Assembly: GCA_013397865.1 (NCBI GenBank)
Contig: VZTI01002064.1
Location: 447,805 to 511,804 of the forward strand
Length of the DNA stretch: 64,000 bases
Direction of reading: 5' to 3'
From: Struthidea cinerea
Taxonomy: Eukaryota; Chordata; Aves; Passeriformes; Corcoracidae
In this document: positions 27,890-41,228 of the stretch, piece by piece
Layout: every line of letters begins with the position of its first letter
Numbering within the stretch: position 1 is the stretch's first letter
The notes under the pieces: model-generated
Database searches by the model: none
Seen by the model: only the letters and a program-made list of their open reading frames with translations
Told to the model about the DNA's origin: nothing
Translations under genes and position numbers: made by a program

Positions 27890-28200
27890 GCAGCTGTGGT
27901 GTCTTAGAAGGTGTCAAAGACTCCTGAAGTGTCCTGTGAACCACAGTATCACATCATCCAGTGTAAAACTCCCTAGGGGAGGTAGCTGGGCATTCCCACT
28001 GAGCCTGGACATAGTATAAACCCACCAGACTTCGTGTTTTGTGGGTTTCCCCCACCCCCGATGGATCAAGACTGTGACCATCACTGCAACCAATGCAGTC
28101 TGGTCGTGTGATCCACGGGTGGTGACTGTGTACCTTTCCACTCTTATCCTTTCTTTCTTTTCCTTTATGTGTTTCCTTAAGTGTTGTTTTTGTGCTTTTC
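27890..28200 (+). mobile_element. Possible LTR-like block (uncertain)
   Basis: A TATA-like AGTATAAACC near 28012-28021 lies in a short palindromic context (AACCCAC ... GTGGGTT). It is followed by a C/T-rich run and then a long T-rich tract, a composition often seen in ERVL-type LTRs. An AATAAA occurs only much further on, near 28450. No terminal repeats or retroviral frames were recognised, so this could be unique sequence. Confidence 0.22.
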
Positions 28201-31200
28201 TATTGTTGCATCTCTAACCAAAATGGCTACATTTAAAAATTTGCCAAGAACTTTGTTCTACCTTAATGCTCTGAAGTTTGTAAGTACAAGTTTGTTAATG
28301 GACTTCCTGAGAATTTTGTTGTTTCTCTTACACACCACACAGAGTAAATCAAACAACCTTCCCCTAAACCCATCAAGTGGCCAGGGCAAAACGGATGGAT
28401 CACCCAAGCTGCTCAGTGCTAGTTGAAATCAGACTGTTCTTAATATACTAATAAAGACACATTCCTGAAGAGTCCTAGTGCAGTAGATGTGAAGGTTATC
28501 TAGCTGAGTTTCCTGCCTTTCAGAATGCTCAGCAGTGAACAGCAAGGGATCATGAAGGGGTAAAGGTGGCCACTGCACTGTCAGAACCTACCCACTCCCA
28601 GCACTCAAACCAGGCATGGCCATGGCAAGAAGGGCTCAGGATTATTTTGCTTTCCCAGATGGGAGATCATCACAAAACAAGCAAAGTGAAAACTTCAGGT
28701 GAGGATAAACTGCTGGAAACTAGTCAATGGCTCATGGGCTATTTTTGTTGCTGAGTGGCCCCCACAGACACATCCATGTGGGCAGGCAGTGGCACAGACA
28801 GTATTGTACCAGTGGATTTCAATTCCCTGTTGGGATTACCCCGGTTGATCTCATTCCTTTGTGATGGTGGCTTGGCACATCCACAAGGGATAGACAGAAA
28901 TGGAAAATTCAGATGAAAGGAGGTGATGGCAGAATAAAGCTGCCCAATCCCAGTATCCAATACCCTAATCCTAATCAGACACACCTACTTCACAATTAAA
29001 CAAAAGATGGTTCCCATGTCTGAAACCAGCCTTCATTCAGTACTGCGATGTTACATGGTTCAACAATAAAACTAAACATGAAGCCTCACACTCTCCCTGA
29101 TCCTATCTTTCTCTCCTTATGTAAACTCCAGTCTTCACTATGGTCTCAATGATCTTCCATGCCTGGAGTAATTACTTAACAGCCTCCACTTTTTCCTTTT
29201 GTATCTTCTAGATGTAGGTAGCAAATGTACTTTTCTACCCCTTTGTCCCAAGCCTTCATTCTGTCCCGGTGCAGAGGACCAGGTCTCAACCAAATGGCCA
29301 TAAAGTGTTTTCCTTTACCAGCACAAGCTCCATCTTAGCCCTCTAAGCCCCATAATAAAAGTGGATCTCCTTTATCTCCCAAACCATAGCACTTCTCCCC
29401 GCCTTGGTCACACCGCTACCACACAGCAGGGTCCTGCAGCCATCACGGACTCAAACAAACCCATCTCTTTAGCTCTGCCAGTGCCATCCATATCTTGACA
29501 CTCCTCTGGCAACACACTCCAGAAGCCACCCTAGTCCGATAGCTCATCTGACCTTCAATCTGCAGCCAGCGTCCAGAGAGCCAGCCCAGTGTGAAGCCTG
29601 AGCCAGCGGCTGCCCCTGACTCTGCTCAGTGACCTTGGCTGGGCCGCTCTCCTGAGCTGGCTGATGGATGGGCATTGTGGTCTGCTCAGAGAAGTCTGCT
29701 ATGCTCTGATTGTAGGGAATTGAGTGCCATGCTGGCATGTGTGTGCAAGCTCCAGGAGCACAGAAGGGAGATCTGAGCACCACGACCCCCTTTACTGACT
29801 TCTCTTTATGCTTAAGACACATTAGTAATGTGCTTAACTGGAAGCCACGGGACTTCTCCCTCCCTCCTCCCCAATATCAACAAATAGCTCATGGCACTGA
29901 AGTTAAACAAAAGCTTTGCCTTTGCTTTCCCTGTTACTGCAGTAAATCATTCTGTCACGTTGCCATAGAAACGGCAGCTATCACAAATATCACTACATCA
30001 CAGCATCAGAGCAGCCCCAACAGCCTGGTCTTCGTTCTGGGGCCAGTCCTCTTATCCCTCATCTAGCCCTGTGTTTCCAACTCTTCTACAACATGCTGCA
30101 ATTTTTTGATGAAAAAATAGAAATTAAAGTTTTATTCTTGGGAGTGGAGAGTTTTACCAAAGAGGAGTAGTTGTAAAAAACCCACAATTTTGTTAGCTCT
30201 CAAATACTCGGGGAGACTTGAGACTTTGGTGATATAAATCATTAAGTTTAGTCACATTTGAAAGACAGTGAAGAGAAAACTAATTAATCGCAAGTTGATT
30301 TGAAATAATCCGTAAACAGCTTTGGCAGAGAGGACAGAGAGATTTTTTTCCTCAAATATTTGTGAACCTAGAGATACAGATGGGTAGTGGGTGAGATTTT
30401 TAAGAGACATGCTATGCTAATTTATATTCACCAGGGATTTTTACATTTTCCATAGCAGAATTGGAAAGCATTAGAACCTTTCCCTTCAATCCTCCAGCTC
30501 CCCTATGGACAAATATCTATTACTTTCATTGAAAACCCATTTTAACTGCAGTATTGTCCAAATAAAGTACATTGAGCTGTGTTTTAACTAAAATGAGCAG
30601 GTTGTTCTGCTCTAGTGTAATGAAGAATATCTGTTGGAATAGGCTTGAAATCTCACCAATTTTCACTTACAAGAAAGGTTTGCACTCACATCAGTACGTG
30701 TTTCATGTGCTGAGTAGAAAAGACAACTTTAACTTTTTGTTTTTTTTCAGGGAACAGTAACATGAGTTTTCAAAGATACTGGCTTTTTTATTATTAAAAT
30801 GCCTGTCTTTTATTTAATTTATTCTGCTTTTGCTAGCCACATGGTTAAAGTTAGGAAAACAAACAGCAGATACTTTCCAGTGAGGAATGTTTACATTAGG
30901 TCTAGCTTATCTGTGCAAAGAATAATCTATGAACTCTCCCTGGCCTTTTGGATAAGCAAACATAAACCTCATTTCCCTTTATTGTCCACTCCACGTAATA
31001 ACCAGCCTTTCCAGAGGGCTTCACAGAGGTTATTCTGTCCAGGAGAGCTCCTGGGGATTTCCTTTAATGACTAAAGGCATCACTGGGTGTGTTATCGAGC
31101 AATGATATTGCAGTTGTGATGGTCTAAGTGTAAAGCACACAAGTTTGTAGGGAAAGGTATCAGCTTGCATCAAGACTAATCAAAATAGCTGGACAAAGAG

Positions 31201-33424
31201 ATGTCTTCAAGCACGAGTCTCTCTTTGTATCTCTGGAGGTAAAATGATATGTTCCACAGGTTCATGCACCCAACCACACAATCCCATCTCCTTTTTGTGA
31301 GCATTCATGCAAATCCTCTTTGAGCTAAACCAGCTCAGGAAACCGGTAGAGAACTAATCCAGCAAAAAGCAGTGGATTTTTTGGGGTGCTTGGTGTTGTT
31401 GGGTCAACAACCAGATTTGGCTCCTTGCAGGGTGACGCTCGGTGCCATAGGTACAGAAGCAAGGGAGAAGATGAAAAAAAGAGACAGGATGCCCTTTTTG
31501 GTGACCTTAAGATGGATTATTGCTGCAGTTGTCTCATTTCACGGTGGTAAGGCTCTAGGTTGGACATTTCAAAGGGCTTCTTTTTACTCTGCTCACATGA
31601 CATTCTTCAAAAAACAGCAATCAGCCTAACCAACATAAGGGTACACTTAAGCTTTCAATAGCAATCAAGAGGTGGATGATGCTGTTAACACCTTTCATCA
31701 GAGCCTTTGCAGCACTTCTCACAGCCCCTGCTTTTTCTGGCAGGTAGGCACTGGGACTGTGGCTTTCTCAGGGCACTCACAGAGCTGGTGCCAACACCAG
31801 CCTGAGTAAGATTCCTTGCTACTGGTCATGCCCTCATCTCTATAAAGATATGCAAGATGAAATAGCTTGAGCATCATATTCTTACTGTAAGGGCCTCTTC
31901 CCTGGAACACCAAAGTTATTGAAATTGCTCACGCTAATTTAAGTGAGATTTGGATCTGGTCCCACACAGGTTGGCATTCAAAGCATGCTGAGGAATCTTG
32001 TACTGCTGTAGAGATTATAGGATTTAAAAGGCAAGGTAAAACTATCAAATCTAAGCTGCAGGGTAAAACACGGCAAAGAGCTTTATTTATTATTTTTTTA
32101 TTATAGGTTGTGGTATAAATCTTCATTGGAGTACTTAGATAATTTGTTTTAAGGAGATGTACAGTTTTGATACAAAAAGTACAAGGATGAAGTATTACAT
32201 TCAGTTATTGACTCAAACTGTAAAAAATTAATGACATTTTCTGCTTAAATTTGTGCAGACTGGTAATGTATGCTTTGACGAAGCCAGCTAATAACCGTGT
32301 ACTTTTAAGAAGAAATATTTTTGAAGGAAATAAAGTTATGAGCTAAGAGACATAGAACCGGTGTAAGGCCTCCTGTTTCATTCAGTCCATAAAACCGCAC
32401 TATGTTTTATAGGCTCCCACATGAACACAACATGAACACGAGCTGACTGGACTGAGGTGCTTGACTGTGTTATGAGCACGAACTGCCTCACTCTTATCTC
32501 ATTTTTTGGCTGCTTTCACCTGCTGCAAACTTCATGGTGGTTCCTTTGAAAGCTGCTTTGTTCCAGTGACTCACTTGAAAATTATGGATGTTTGTGCCTA
32601 AATGTTCTGTTACGAAAGAGAGAAAAATACAGATGCCTCACTTTTCTCTAATTTAAGTAGATTTACACAGTTAATATCAGCAGTCAAGATTACTTTTCAG
32701 TAAAGGGATGACTCCAGGATTTTACTTTCATCTTTCTCTGTCAGAAACCTTCCAGAGAAATCTCTTCCCTAGGAAATCTTTTTTTTGTTCACCCAGGTTT
32801 CTGATGGGAGCTTTGTACTACACGGAGATAGGCTGCTGTCTTCCTGGGCAAGAAGAAGCTATGGAGATGCTCAGAGAGAAGTGGCAGCAGCACAGATTTC
32901 TTGTGTAGCCTGTGAATGGATCAGCCATGCAGCCTGTTAGGGAGCTCAGCTCCCTGTGATGGCTCTTGCATGGGTGCAATCACACCCAGACCAGACCAAC
33001 CCATCAGTCACAGGTGCTGTGTGCTCCCATGATGCAAGCCATAGGACATTTCCACCAAATTTTAGTCCGAGTGAAAGGCCGACTCTTGCTAGCCAGAGTG
33101 AGGCAGCAGGAGAAATGAATGGTGTGTCCTTCCAAAGTCACAGGGGTATGTTACATAAAAATCAGGCCAGCCCTACAAAGCAAACAATACCTCATACTCT
33201 AGAGGAAGGCAACTCTTCTCCCCTGAGTCATTGCCAACCTGAGGTGAAAGCAAATTTCTTATCCCAAATCATAATATTGGAGAATTAGGTAAAGGAGCAA
33301 AACCAGGCTTCTGAGATAGAGCAAAATATCTGTACTGAAACACGACACCAAAGCATCACCAATCTCCAGGGAAGGAAAACCCTGCTCCCTAGTCTTCCTG
33401 CAGACAAATTTTGTAATTAGAGAG
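28201..33424. other. Intergenic, no gene recognised
   Basis: AT-rich unique sequence with no recognised gene or repeat beyond the small T-rich tract near 32.1 kb. Confidence 0.55.
32082..32104. repeat. T-rich simple repeat
   Basis: TTTATTTATTATTTTTTTATTAT, a low-complexity tract, is described here only by its run of TTTAT and TTAT units. Confidence 0.7.
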
Positions 33425-33765
33425 TGAAAATATTCTCCTTGATCCCCATCTTTCTTATAGGCCACCCTTAAGTACTGAAAGGGAACAATTTGTCTCTCCC
33501 CAGGGCCTTCTGCTCTCCAGGTTGAACAACCCCAACTCTCTCAGGCAGTCCTCACAGGGGAGGTGCTCCAGCCCTCTGATCATCTTTCTGACCTCCTCTG
33601 GGTTCACTGCAACAGGTCCACATCCTTCTTGTGCTGGGGGCCCCAGATCTGGACACAGCACTCCCGGTGGGGTCTCAACAGAGCAGAGGAGGAGAATCCC
33701 CTTCCTTGACCTGCTGGCCTGTCTGCTTTTCAGGCAGCCCAGCCATGTTTCTGCCAGCATTCATC
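33425..33765 (-). mobile_element. CR1 LINE fragment (ORF2 C-terminal region)
   Basis: Read on the minus strand, the fragment contains the CR1 sequence around CCGGGAGTGCTGTGTCCAGA, CTGGGGCCCCCAGCACAAGA, GGGCTGGAGCACCTCCCCTG and GAGAGTTGGGGTTGTTCAAC. This corresponds to the last part of ORF2. The true 3' tail is not recognisable, so the element is truncated or eroded at its low-coordinate end. Confidence 0.82.
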
Positions 33766-36700
33766 CTACCATTCTGATTTCTCTCTCATTTATTGAGCAA
33801 ATATCTGAGAAACATAGGTTAGGTTTCAGGGTTCACATCTTGGGTTCAAGACTTGCAGGCCACCTGCAAGAAACATGATATCCCAAAAAGCCTTCTACCT
33901 GCCAGATCCTTGCAATGCAGCAACATCAAGATCTCAAACACCCTGCATAGAAGAGGGTTCTTAAGCTTTCCACTCTTCAGTGAAAAACATCTCGTAGTAT
34001 TCTCTGGGTCTTCTCCTCTTGCCCTTTGCATTAGCAGGTGCCCTGACCAGGCCTTTCAGAAAGAGCTCAGAGCCATATTGAAAACTAAGAAGACAAAAGG
34101 TGTTCTCTGGAGGGCTTGCGATGCATGAGGGCAAATCTTCACAATAACTGTCAGCTCCCGGAAAGGAACCTTCAGATGCCCAGAGTCAAACCAGGTCAGT
34201 CAGGGATGCAGATTGGTTATCTTGCCTTGGCCCCAACTCATTATCATACCTGGTTTTTCAGACCTTTCAGATTTTTTTTCTGATCCACCCTGGGAAACTG
34301 AACAACGTCATGCCTTTGGGAAGGTCTGTATTGGGTCAATGTTCTGGAGAGAGATTGTAGCAGTGGGGTGCTCTGCGCATCCTAAAGAAAAGTACAGAGT
34401 TTTTCAACTTGAGTGAATCACCACGCCAATTTCTGATACAAACCTCCCCAGCACTCCTAAATCTGTACACAATATGGAGGAGGCTGAATGTCACCTCAGA
34501 GGACCTCTCAGAATTAGCACTCTTGTACCAGAGAATTAAAAAAAATACATTTTCCTAGATTTAATGTCAGATTCTGTACCTTTGCTGAATTTTACAATTT
34601 AATCTTCTCTTGAGCACTTTTTGCACCATTTCTGTGACTGCAAACTGCTTAGTTACTTCTGTTGCAAGACCTTTTGCACCTAATTTCCTCACATTTTCTA
34701 CAAAAATAAAATTTAAAGACTCTCAGGGAAAACGCATGCTTCCTAGGTAATAAAATACAGACATCCAGGCCCTTTAGGGTCTGCAGGCACTCTTAACACC
34801 AAGAGACTCATTGCATTGCCTTCCGTAAATATGCTACCAAGTACTGCCACCACTCTCGTCACACCACCACATATTGCTCTAGGCAATCACCACCATGGAA
34901 GAGAATCTGCTAGTATTCAGAGTCTCTCATGATGGCATAATTCCTTTTTTTCTCCTGCATTTGAAGTTCACACTTGCTTGCCTTAGTTGGTATGCCCAAG
35001 GGATTCAGCTTTCCATCTGTTATTCCGGGGAGGATAACATTCTCAGTGACACTGCACTACTTTCCTTCTGTTGATTTCTTTCCCATGCACTGGGGAGAAC
35101 ACAATCTCAAGATGAGCATTTTGCATGTGCTGTTCATTCAGAGCATTGGTTGATGGAGCAAAGATCAATGAAAGACAAAAATGTCCATGTTCCTCTGCAG
35201 GGCACTGGAACTTGTAGTCTGAGCTGGAGGAATGGTCCCAGAAACAGCTGTGGCACAAAGCTCTTCACAGGGCCCAGCTGACTCTGACTTCTCCCTTGTC
35301 CCACAACAGTGACAAGGAGCAGCCAGCCCAAACTGAAAAAAGGTACCTGTTCTTTATCTTTGCTTTGTTCTCTGGGCTGGTTCATCAGAAAAAGGGAGGA
35401 AGCGTCATCAAGCTGCTCATGTGGGTGTGAATTTAGCAGGAGCAGGGCTCGAGTGAGGATCCAGGTTTTCACCAAGAGCTCAACACTCCCACCAACTTAG
35501 CCCCACAGGTAACCCATGCAAAGGAAAAAATGGAAATTTCATCTCCCTTTCTTCCTCTCTGTAAGCAAGTGGGTGAACTTAATTTCTCTCTTTTTCTGCT
35601 TCCCGCAGTATCTTCTGATAGAAATAGTTGCATTCTAAAAATCTTTGCTGGAACAAAATCTGCACATTAGGCCAGCTTGGACTGCAAAATTCTAAATAAT
35701 GTTATTTGGATTCTCCTCAGTTACACTGGTTTGGCACTGGCTACGCTGCAGTGATGTCAATCAAAGAGGAAAAGTCATCTCACTTTATTATTGCTCCATA
35801 CTTGATTCTCTTTCTCTGCAGTTTATCCCTTTGCAATTATAAAGAGATCTGTCACATGATTATTAGCTAGCATAACTAAGTCCAGCAGCTAATCATCGCT
35901 TAAACTTCCTTGTTACGAAATTCCACACAAAAAAGAGAAGGTATAGTAAAAACTTACTTGGAAAACCAAATATTCCAGATTGATATATTCATTAACAACT
36001 GTCTAATAGTCAAATTCTTGGCACATTATTGTTGTAATTTTTCCCAGCAAGACACAGAAATTGGCAAAGCAATCATCAAAGCACATAAACATATGTCTTA
36101 AGTAGATGCTTTAAGTGAATCATATGGTCAAGTACTTTGCTGAACTGGGAACTCTACATTACACAGTGACTGCTTCCAGAGGTTTGGCCCACTAAAAAGT
36201 ACAGATTGACAGACAAGGAAGTGGAGGGTTGACAAAAGGAAAAGCAAACTTGAAGTTATATGATAACTACCTCTGCTTCAGATAACAGTGTTTTAGTGAC
36301 ATAATGAAGCATGAATTTAAAGTAAAAAATAAAATTATTTTACTAGTCAAGACCTATCCACAGCCTTGTACTCAGCCTCTAACTGTGGAAGGACACCCAT
36401 GAAGAACAGGCAGAGGCCACATGGATAGAAAGAGTGTAGGAAGAGGCAAAGGTGATTTTTGGCAGATGAGGCCAAATGACATGTCAAGGCTGATGCCACT
36501 GGCAAACCGTAAAGGATGGTTGCTGTAAGAAGATGAGAGGCATGGATGAAGCAGAAGTACAATACTGGTAGAAGGAGAAGCTTTAAGCAACACAGAGTGA
36601 AAGAGTAAAGACTTATGAACAAGTGTCTACGTGCAATCCTTCTGATGTGACCTGCTGTAAGCATGGCTTGACATAAACGTGCTGTCGTGCTAGCACTGAT

Positions 36701-38466
36701 TGAGAGCACTCTGCCTCCATCCCATTCCACAGCTCATCTAACCAACATAGTCATCTCCACACCATTTGTGAGAGCGTGTATGAAGAGGCATTTTGCTCCA
36801 TTTCCAAACACAGGGATACTTTTAAATTCTGTGCTTCTATCTATTGTTCAAAACTGATTCTTTAGTCTATCAGCCCAGCCTGCAATGCCATTATCACAAG
36901 AGTTTTTGAAGTGTTTTTCCAAATAAAGGACAGGCACAGACTTTTAAAAACACTTAAAGGAGTGTAGTTCCATGAAACCCGAAGTCTCAAGATAGCAGAG
37001 AGATAAGGCACTGGTTGGAAGATTCTTCTGCACTTTCTGATAGGAGAGTCAGGAAGAAAGAAATTAGCTCTGAAATGGCTTTTAATGACAATGTACTTTC
37101 CCAAGGAAAGAAACATCTTTTTCCACACGAAGTTCAGGGTGTGAAGGTTTGTAGTGGACGTCAACTTCTTTTAATATGCAAACAAAGGGCTCAGTAAATA
37201 GCAGCATCTAGTCATGCTATTTTGCAGTAACAAAGTTCTTTCCTTTATGGCTCCCATGGCAGAGATGCATTATGAGAAAGAAATAAATTTGAAAAAAATT
37301 ATCACCTCTAAACACATAATAGCAAGTGCCAGGACTGCTTTTGTTCAAATGTATTTTCTGTTTTGGGATGTATGAATTATTAATCATCACTGTGCAGGGA
37401 AGTGACTTCTTCCACTCCAAAAAAAAGAAGACTAAAGTTAAAACTACGTGGGCACAGATTCTTATCCTAAACACATGAATTTAAGAGGAGAGTGTCTCCT
37501 CTGCCTTCAGCATAGTCTTTCTGTATTTAAGCAGGTATAAATAAGATCAGCATACCTTTCAGAAACCTACAAGTAAAACAACCAAATAGCAAAACATCAT
37601 TTCCAGACAGTTCCAGTAAGCGCATTATGCCGGTAATTTAATGACTAACTGTAAAATCTATTATCTTGGAGACGAAAAGATTTTGGAAGATTTAAGATCA
37701 GGTTTCAAGTTTAAGAAAAGCAGGAAACAAAAAAGAACAATAAACTAAATACTGGAAAACACATGCATGACTCAAAGTCTTGCAATAGAAACTGCTGTAA
37801 CTTCCATACACATTAACATGATTAAAAACAAATACATGATATGCGGGAAAGTTGAGCTCTGTATCAAATGTGAATTAGAAAATTTCAGAGAACAATTGAA
37901 AATGAAAAGGCAAAGAAGCTTGAACCTGGCTTTGCCAAAACTGAACAGCAAATGGCTAGGAGGCCACAGCAGTATCACTTACCAGGCAAAACAGCAACGT
38001 CTGGACAAGGCTTGGGAGGCCACCACCGTCTAGAGCCATCCATCAGAACTGCCAGGTGTGCAAAGTGTCTCAGGCACTGAAGTGTCTGAGGCAACTTATT
38101 CTGCAGTGTACAGGTAAAGCAGTAGGGGGACAACAACCCAGGAGAACGCGGAGAGCGATCTATTATGTTAGAGGTGGAAGAGCTTATAAATATTGTCACA
38201 GAGACCTGGCCGTGTGAGCAACCCGTGGTTGCACAGTGGGACAAGACAGTGACTCTTGCTGGGTAAAAGCTGCCTCTGAAGAAAAGGCCACTTTGTTTTG
38301 AAGACTGGAGTGGGACATAAATAATGGAAAAGCCTTATAATGGCTTCTCTCAACGGAATGAATTTAGCCTCCCGTGCCTACCCTAATGACTAGAAGGAGA
38401 AATAGAGTATCTGTGGCAAGAAAAAGAGTGCTGAGTTAATTTAGAGACATCTTTCAAATAAGCTTC
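33766..38466. other. Intergenic, no gene recognised
   Basis: Unique sequence between two CR1 fragments. Open frames are short and overlap on both strands, as expected by chance. Confidence 0.55.
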
Positions 38467-38547
38467 CGGGCCAGAGTTTGGTGTTGGACTTGATGATCCT
38501 TGTGGGCCCCTTCCAACTCAGGATATTCTATGATTCTTTGATTCTAG
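38467..38547 (+). mobile_element. CR1 LINE 3' terminal fragment
   Basis: A short CR1 tail: GTTGGACTTGATGATCCTTG, GGCCCCTTCCAACTCAGGAT, ATTCTATGATTCTTTGATTC. The repeated ATTCTNTG-type units mark the 3' end. It resembles the tail at 13121-13351 (CCTTCCAACTCA rather than CCTTCCAACCCA), so both may belong to one CR1 subfamily. Confidence 0.88.
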
Positions 38548-41114
38548 GTTTCATGTACATTTTGGTAAGTTTGGAATATTTTCCCTGTCTTTTATCTCAG
38601 TCTCTGAAATGAAAATAATTTTCAATTTTCCAGACTGTACATAAGAGCTTCAAGTACCCAGGAGGCGTAGAAGCATGCAAATCCTTGGCTTATCTGGGAA
38701 AAAGAGTGACCTGAGAGTAGTCACTGCAATGCTGGAAACTGTGAAGCATTAGTGGTATTGGCATGGATACACATAATGTAAACTGGCAGCATGGACTCAA
38801 AACATTAATACCCAAGCAAAATTAACTCTGCACACTTGTAAGTACAAAGAAATGCCAAGTAACTCCTTTGCAAAGAATGGTAAAATATGAAGAAATAGAG
38901 AAAAGCAGATGACAAGCACTTTAAGGAAAGAAAAGTTGTGTTGGTGCCTCCATCTTCTTCTGATGTCGTTGACCTACTTCTAGAGATGTACGCACCTTAT
39001 GCACACAGCTTATCCCTTGTAACTTATCCCTTATCACTGTGCTAACTTAAATGATGCCGGTGCTTTGGAACCAGGAAATCAAGGGTGATAGCAGATCTGT
39101 TGTGCAATGCTCATAGGCAAGGGAAGGATAGGTACCAGCTAATTCAAGAAGACCACAGAAGACTAGCACAAAGAAGGGGCATTTGATTTGAAATGAAGTT
39201 AGCATGCCCTTACCCAGTGGGACATGAAGCAGATTCCAGAACTACTCTTACTGCACCAGCATCGATTCGTATAAGACCAACATTTACACGTACACAGATA
39301 ATAAGAACAGGAAAGGTCTTCTATACATGTAAATCTTACCTCTGTCACAGACTCCGGGGCATGATGTTAGTCATCCCTGCAGTAAGCCCTAATCATTCAG
39401 GGCTATAATTAGACAAGCACGCAAAGGTGGGCCAACTATGCCTTTTAGGAAAATCAAAACAAATCTCTCAGCCATTCAGGTCAACCAAATCCAGAGTGGG
39501 AAGCACTGGCAAGGGCAGAAGTGAGACCTTAGGACAGAAGTGCACTGAGAAATCTGTGCAGAAAAAGAGACTGGGGGACCCTCAATACCCCTCACTCCTG
39601 TGGAGACACTGACACATGCTGGAAAGCACAAGATTCCTTCTGCTGCTTCTCTTCTTTCTACCCCAGCTCCTTTGTAACCATTGATCATTCCCACACCAAT
39701 AACCCTGCCTCCATAGGACCCTTCAGCCTGCACCTACTATCCTGCTCCTAGAGGCTGTTTGGAAACATCTCCTCCACAATCCACCCTGAATCCACCCTGC
39801 GACTGGAGGGGAGAAGCATCCTCCTCTTACTCTCCACAATGAACAGCAGAAAACCAAAAGGAAAAGGAGAACATGAAAAAAGTGTGAACATCTCTGGTCT
39901 AAACAGTCAAGGAAGACAAAAAGAGCATGGGAAAAAGTAATCTGAATTCCATCTGTAAACAGGAAAACAAAAACAGAGGTGAAGTCCTGAGAAGACTGGC
40001 AGAGAAATGAGAAATGCAATCCATCTCTCCTAAAACTGATGCAGTATCAAGTTCAAATCTTATTTGCATTAGTTTAGATGCAATACAAAGAAATTAAGTA
40101 TGTGTCTAATAACCATCATTCAGCAAGTAGTTCAGCCATGTTTTAAAAGCCTCTCTAATTTCCTTCTTTTATCAGATTTCGTACATTTAATATCAGATAT
40201 TTACTGATATTTACTAATATCAGATCTATTTCTTTCCCTTCCTATGCTTCTCAGTCCACGTAGCTATCAAGTATAAGGACCTGTATTTTACTAAAATATA
40301 AGTATTTACTGGGCCTTTTTTCCAATATTGTCTGTTCTCTTTTTCTTATTCTTGTGCTTTTCTAGTCTCACTATGTGAACGCAAAAACAAAATTAATACC
40401 CACAGCCAAATTGAGGTGCAATTCATGAATACAAACGTGGAGAAGGATAAGCAGAAACTCCCTCTGCTGTCATGCATGGCATTCATTTCTCTGTTAATTA
40501 ATGCCTCTTATTCCCTTAGGATTGCTTTGTCCATTGATAATTTCTCAAAACAGCTCATTATTTTATCCAGCTGATTATATTGTTGCTTTATAAAAGGCAT
40601 TTATTATTTGTCATCTTAAGAATTATTTCTACAGCCTCAGTGTAGAAACAAGATGTTTTGCTCTTGTTCTTCCTGAAAGGCTTGTATTTTAATCAAGTCA
40701 CAACATAATTACAGTGTTTTATGTAAATACCAACATAAAATCTAGATCTCAACTATGACATTTTCCATTTAGCCAGTTAAGTGCTTCTGTGTTCCCCAAT
40801 ACTTTTGTGTTTTGTTTTGTGTCACCCCAAGACAACCATCTCCTGTTGCTTGAGGTATTTTCACAGGGCAGAGCTATTTTCCTGGATAGAGACCTGAAGC
40901 AAAGAAGGAGAGTTCATCAAAAGAACAAACAGATCCTGATTTGCACTATTGATGGCAGAGGGTTAAGCTTGTCTCCCCACCCAGCCCAGGGTGCTCCCAG
41001 GTTCCTTGTGCCGCCACCAGCTCCGACACAGCGGTGCAGCCACAGAATTACAGCTGCTTTTCTCTGGGCATCAGGGACACATACTTCTGCCTGGTAAAGC
41101 CTTTTGTTGCATAA
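38548..41114. other. Intergenic, no gene recognised
   Basis: Contains only small local duplications (CTTATCCCTT repeated at 39009 and 39023; AATATCAGAT repeated near 40189 and 40216). No gene was recognised. Confidence 0.55.
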
Positions 41115-41228
41115 AGCATGGATGGGGCTTTGAGCAGCCTGGTCTACTTAAGGTGTCCCTCCCTGCCCATGGCAGGGATCTGGAACTAGATGATCTTTAA
41201 GGTCCCTTCCAACCCAAGTGATTCTATG
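41115..41228 (+). mobile_element. CR1 LINE 3' terminal fragment
   Basis: The sequence runs GATGGGGCTTTGAGCAGCCT, CTGCCCATGGCAGG, GGAACTAGATGATCTTTAAG, GTCCCTTCCAACCCA and ATTCTATG, which is the classic CR1 3' end including one terminal ATTCTATG unit. Confidence 0.9.

Noticed and set aside
27654..28019. A 121-codon plus-strand frame next to the LTR-like block
   Set aside because: I could not match it to gag, pol, env or any cellular family.
40189..40225. Repeated and inverted ATATCAG units
   Set aside because: Arms of only 7 bp in AT-rich DNA are expected by chance.
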